Part shown: positions 62,189 through 64,000 of the stretch, piece by piece
Position numbering within the stretch: position 1 is the first letter of the stretch
Layout: every line of letters starts with the position of its first letter
Assembly (NCBI GenBank): GCA_017405845.1
Contig: JAFQZQ010000041.1
Coordinates: forward strand, 162,056-226,055
DNA from: Mogibacterium sp.
GTDB lineage: Bacteria; Bacillota; Clostridia; Peptostreptococcales; Anaerovoracaceae
Direction of reading: 5' to 3'
Length of the DNA stretch: 64,000 bases
Notes under the pieces: model-generated
What the model was told of the DNA's origin: nothing
What the model saw: the letters and a program-made list of their open reading frames with translations, nothing else
Database searches by the model: none
Made by a program: the position numbers and the translations under genes

Positions 62189-62908
62189 CTACGCGAAGTC
62201 ACGAATGCGGAATTCTATGCAGTCTATTCTGATAAAATTATCGAAAAACTCAACTACTCTGCCCTTTTTATCATATACAATCCCTTCATATCTGATCAGG
62301 GGCTCATTTCTGCTTATCTTAAGAAGAGCGGCTTCCAATTCAGCTGCATACACCTGAGTAATTTTCTGCTGTGCGCTGCCCAGGTTTATACCGTACTTCT
62401 GCTTTAAGACAGAGGATGAAGGTTTACTGAGGACATCCGCTTTGGTCAGACCCGGAGCGTGGTCTGCAGGCAGATAGGATTTCTCTACTGAGATCGGCTT
62501 ATCATCATCACATCTGAGGCGAAGCACCTGATAGCAGATAGTCCCTTCAGGCAATCCGGCAATCTCAGACTGTTCACTGTCAAGGCTTACCCTCTCAAAG
62601 CTGAGCACGGTGGCCTTGTATTTTTTTCCTATGTCCGCAACATCTTTTCTGACCGAGCTGAAGTCCTTGATATTGAGAGCGATCTTCCTTGGCGCTACAT
62701 AATAACCCTGACGGGGCACCTTTACCAGTTCTCCTTTTTTCAGCAAAATCTCAAGCGCGCACCTGACCGTATCCCTCTGAACACCGAATTCCTCCGCAAG
62801 CTGTCTTTCTGCAGGCAGTCTGTCTCCTTCCTTCAGACGGGCGTTTTCGATCAGCAGAATGATCTCCCGCGCTATCTCTTCTTCCTTAAACAATATCCGC
62901 TTTCGCAT
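62189..62908 (-). CDS. GntR family regulator with UTRA domain (paralogue)
   Basis: A 239-residue regulator with the winged HTH AERQLAEEFGVQRDTVRCALEILLKKGELVKVPRQGYYV and a UTRA domain (GTICYQVLRLRCDDDKPISVEKSYLP, YEGIVYDKKGRVVEFFDNFIR). It shares layout but only moderate identity with the next gene. I start at ATG 62908 with AAGGTGG 8 nt upstream. The two lie in tandem, 30 bp apart. Confidence 0.88.
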   Translation of the reverse strand: MRKRILFKEEEIAREIILLIENARLKEGDRLPAERQLAEEFGVQRDTVRCALEILLKKGELVKVPRQGYYVAPRKIALNIKDFSSVRKDVADIGKKYKATVLSFERVSLDSEQSEIAGLPEGTICYQVLRLRCDDDKPISVEKSYLPADHAPGLTKADVLSKPSSSVLKQKYGINLGSAQQKITQVYAAELEAALLKISRNEPLIRYEGIVYDKKGRVVEFFDNFIRIDCIEFRIRDFA

Positions 62909-63017
62909 CAGATTATCCACCTTTTTTATCTATATAGTTAACAATAATCCGCGCATGAGTTCCAGTCAAGCACTAAGCGCAATTGCTTTTGAGGAGCATG
63001 CAGAGTATTATTTTTCT

Positions 63018-63860
63018 ATGGATACCGGTACGATAACAGACATACTGAACAGGACCGCATGGCGTATGGACACGCCGCAGCTTTTCGGCAGCTTTCACAT
63101 AGCCGCCTCACTTTTTACCGCTGTTGCTGCAGTACTGGCGGCAGTCTTTTTTGCGCGGCGTGCCGTTATAGAGAAAAATGTCAGAAGGGCGCTGGTTTTT
63201 ACGGGCTGGCTGCTTCTTATACTCGAAGTTTATAAGCAGTATTTTCTGTATTACATAGTCAACGAGGGGGCATTCGACTGCTGGTTCTTCCCTTTTCAGC
63301 TCTGCTCCATGCCTATGTATCTCTGCATGCTCCTGCCATTCCTTAAGGATGAATCCCGCGTCACACTCATGACCTTCATGGGCGGATACATATTCATCAG
63401 TGCCACGGCAACTCTTATCTATCCGGAAGACATACTGCGGCCTTATATATCTCTTACAGTCCACGGCTTCATCTGGCACGGACTGCTGCTTTTCATGAGT
63501 CTGCTGATTATTTTTACAGGCTGTACTGATGCCGGTCCGCGCGGACTGCGCGGCTCTGCAGTTCTATTCGTGATCCAGTGCATCATAGCACTCAACATCA
63601 ACATAGTGGCTGAACCTGTCATGCCTGCGATCCGCGCTGCGCATCCTTCGGTCACACATGACTGGGCCGCGATGTTTTATCTCAACCCATTTCACGTCTC
63701 GCCTCAGCCTGTCATATGTACAATACAGGAAGCGGCGGGCATCCCCGCAGGTCTGATCGTATATGTTATCGCTATTGCAGCCGTAAGCAGCATGGTGGTC
63801 GTGTTATCGAAGAAAATTTTCAGGGAGTCTGTTCTGGACAATACTGACGATGACCTGTAA
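63018..63860 (+). CDS. YwaF/TMEM164-like integral membrane protein
   Basis: An about 280-residue protein with seven hydrophobic segments. SFHIAASLFTAVAAVLAAVFF, LEVYKQYFLYYI, FFPFQLCSMPMYLCMLLPF and TVHGFIWHGLLLFM are the conserved His-containing core of the TIGR02206 (YwaF) family. Function unknown in bacteria. The start is uncertain: ATG 63018 leaves room for the GntR promoter, while ATG 62955 would add 21 residues. Neither has a strong ribosome site. Confidence 0.75.
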   Translation: MDTGTITDILNRTAWRMDTPQLFGSFHIAASLFTAVAAVLAAVFFARRAVIEKNVRRALVFTGWLLLILEVYKQYFLYYIVNEGAFDCWFFPFQLCSMPMYLCMLLPFLKDESRVTLMTFMGGYIFISATATLIYPEDILRPYISLTVHGFIWHGLLLFMSLLIIFTGCTDAGPRGLRGSAVLFVIQCIIALNINIVAEPVMPAIRAAHPSVTHDWAAMFYLNPFHVSPQPVICTIQEAAGIPAGLIVYVIAIAAVSSMVVVLSKKIFRESVLDNTDDDL

Positions 63861-63867
63861 AATCATA

Positions 63868-64000
63868 ACCACCAGTTGAACTGGTGGTATGCACTGGCCC
63901 TAAAAGGGCCTTTTGCTTGCAAGCGTCTTAAGACGCGCCGAATAGACTGCCAACCGCATCTCTATTCTCAGGCGGCGCCTAAAGGCGCTTTTCTATTGCC
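63868..64000. repeat. cluster of palindromes at the right edge (possible IS200/IS605-type end)
   Basis: In 133 bp there are five palindromes: ACCACCAGTT-G-AACTGGTGGT (63868-63888), GGCCCT/AGGGCC (63896-63910), GCTTGCAAGC (about 63916), GCGTCTTAAGACGC (63924-63937) and GGCGCCT/AGGCGC near 63973-63987. Dense imperfect palindromes like the first are typical of the ends of IS200/IS605 elements. No transposase is inside the window, so this is only a suggestion. Confidence 0.45.

Overview
The window looks like the chromosome of an anaerobic, probably gut-dwelling, low-to-mid GC Firmicute of the class Clostridia. The evidence is strong AGGAGG ribosome sites, an HydF [FeFe]-hydrogenase maturase, a double-cubane anaerobic reductase with its activator, the murB/PHP/rapZ/whiA block, a bile salt hydrolase, and LplB/LplC/YesL-type sugar uptake genes. 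I would not name a genus. No rRNA, tRNA or CRISPR array was seen.

Layout. 1-1.6 kb: the 5' end of a GH2 beta-galactosidase gene runs off the left edge, divergent from an AraC regulator. 1.6-4.0 kb: nitroreductase, SPL-type radical SAM protein and a class M-like sirtuin. 4.1-6.8 kb: a TetR-controlled redox operon (TetR, truncated flavodoxin, ABM monooxygenase, CMD protein, flavodoxin lipoprotein, wrecked DUF4405 cytochrome gene) under a consensus promoter with two operators. 7.0-29.1 kb: an accessory region. It holds a RhuM-Fic protein, a DUF4143 ATPase, an esterase remnant, a rhodanese lipoprotein, a bile salt hydrolase, an IS256-type element and a PrsW-like protease. After these come genes typical of an integrative mobilizable element: large serine recombinase, ORF6N protein, HTH protein, STAND NTPase split by an IS21-type element, ParM-like actin with partner, oriT-like hairpins, MobC, MOBP relaxase and VapE. 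29.1-42.5 kb: phosphoesterase, an unusual ParB-BMP fusion, then a complete sucrose/fructoside operon (two permeases, binding protein, GH32, MsmK-type ATPase, fructokinase) divergent from its LacI regulator, plus YesL and a membrane-anchored partner. 42.5-49.5 kb: RlmD-type rRNA methyltransferase, WhiA, RapZ, PHP, MurB and AI-2E family protein. 49.5-64 kb: cell-wall CHAP proteins, ATP-grasp, CofE-like ligase, VanY, double-cubane reductase operon, acyl-CoA synthetase, HydF, two GntR/UTRA regulators, a YwaF-like membrane protein and a palindrome cluster at the right edge.

How the parts work together. The sugar block imports and cleaves sucrose-like sugars and phosphorylates the fructose; candidate operators with a repeated CATTTGCACA motif lie in the LacI/permease intergenic region. 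The accessory region shows repeated mobile-element traffic. The IS21-type insertion is flanked by an exact 8-bp duplication, and removing it restores a 784-residue STAND protein. Two short sequences resembling the 3' end of the rlmD methyltransferase gene flank the DUF4143 module and look like attachment-site scars.

The observations I rate highest are the reconstructable STAND NTPase, the rlmD-like att scars, the possible structured RNA with its own promoter and terminator upstream of hydF, and the three-copy 33-bp-phased repeat before the DUF4143 ATPase gene.
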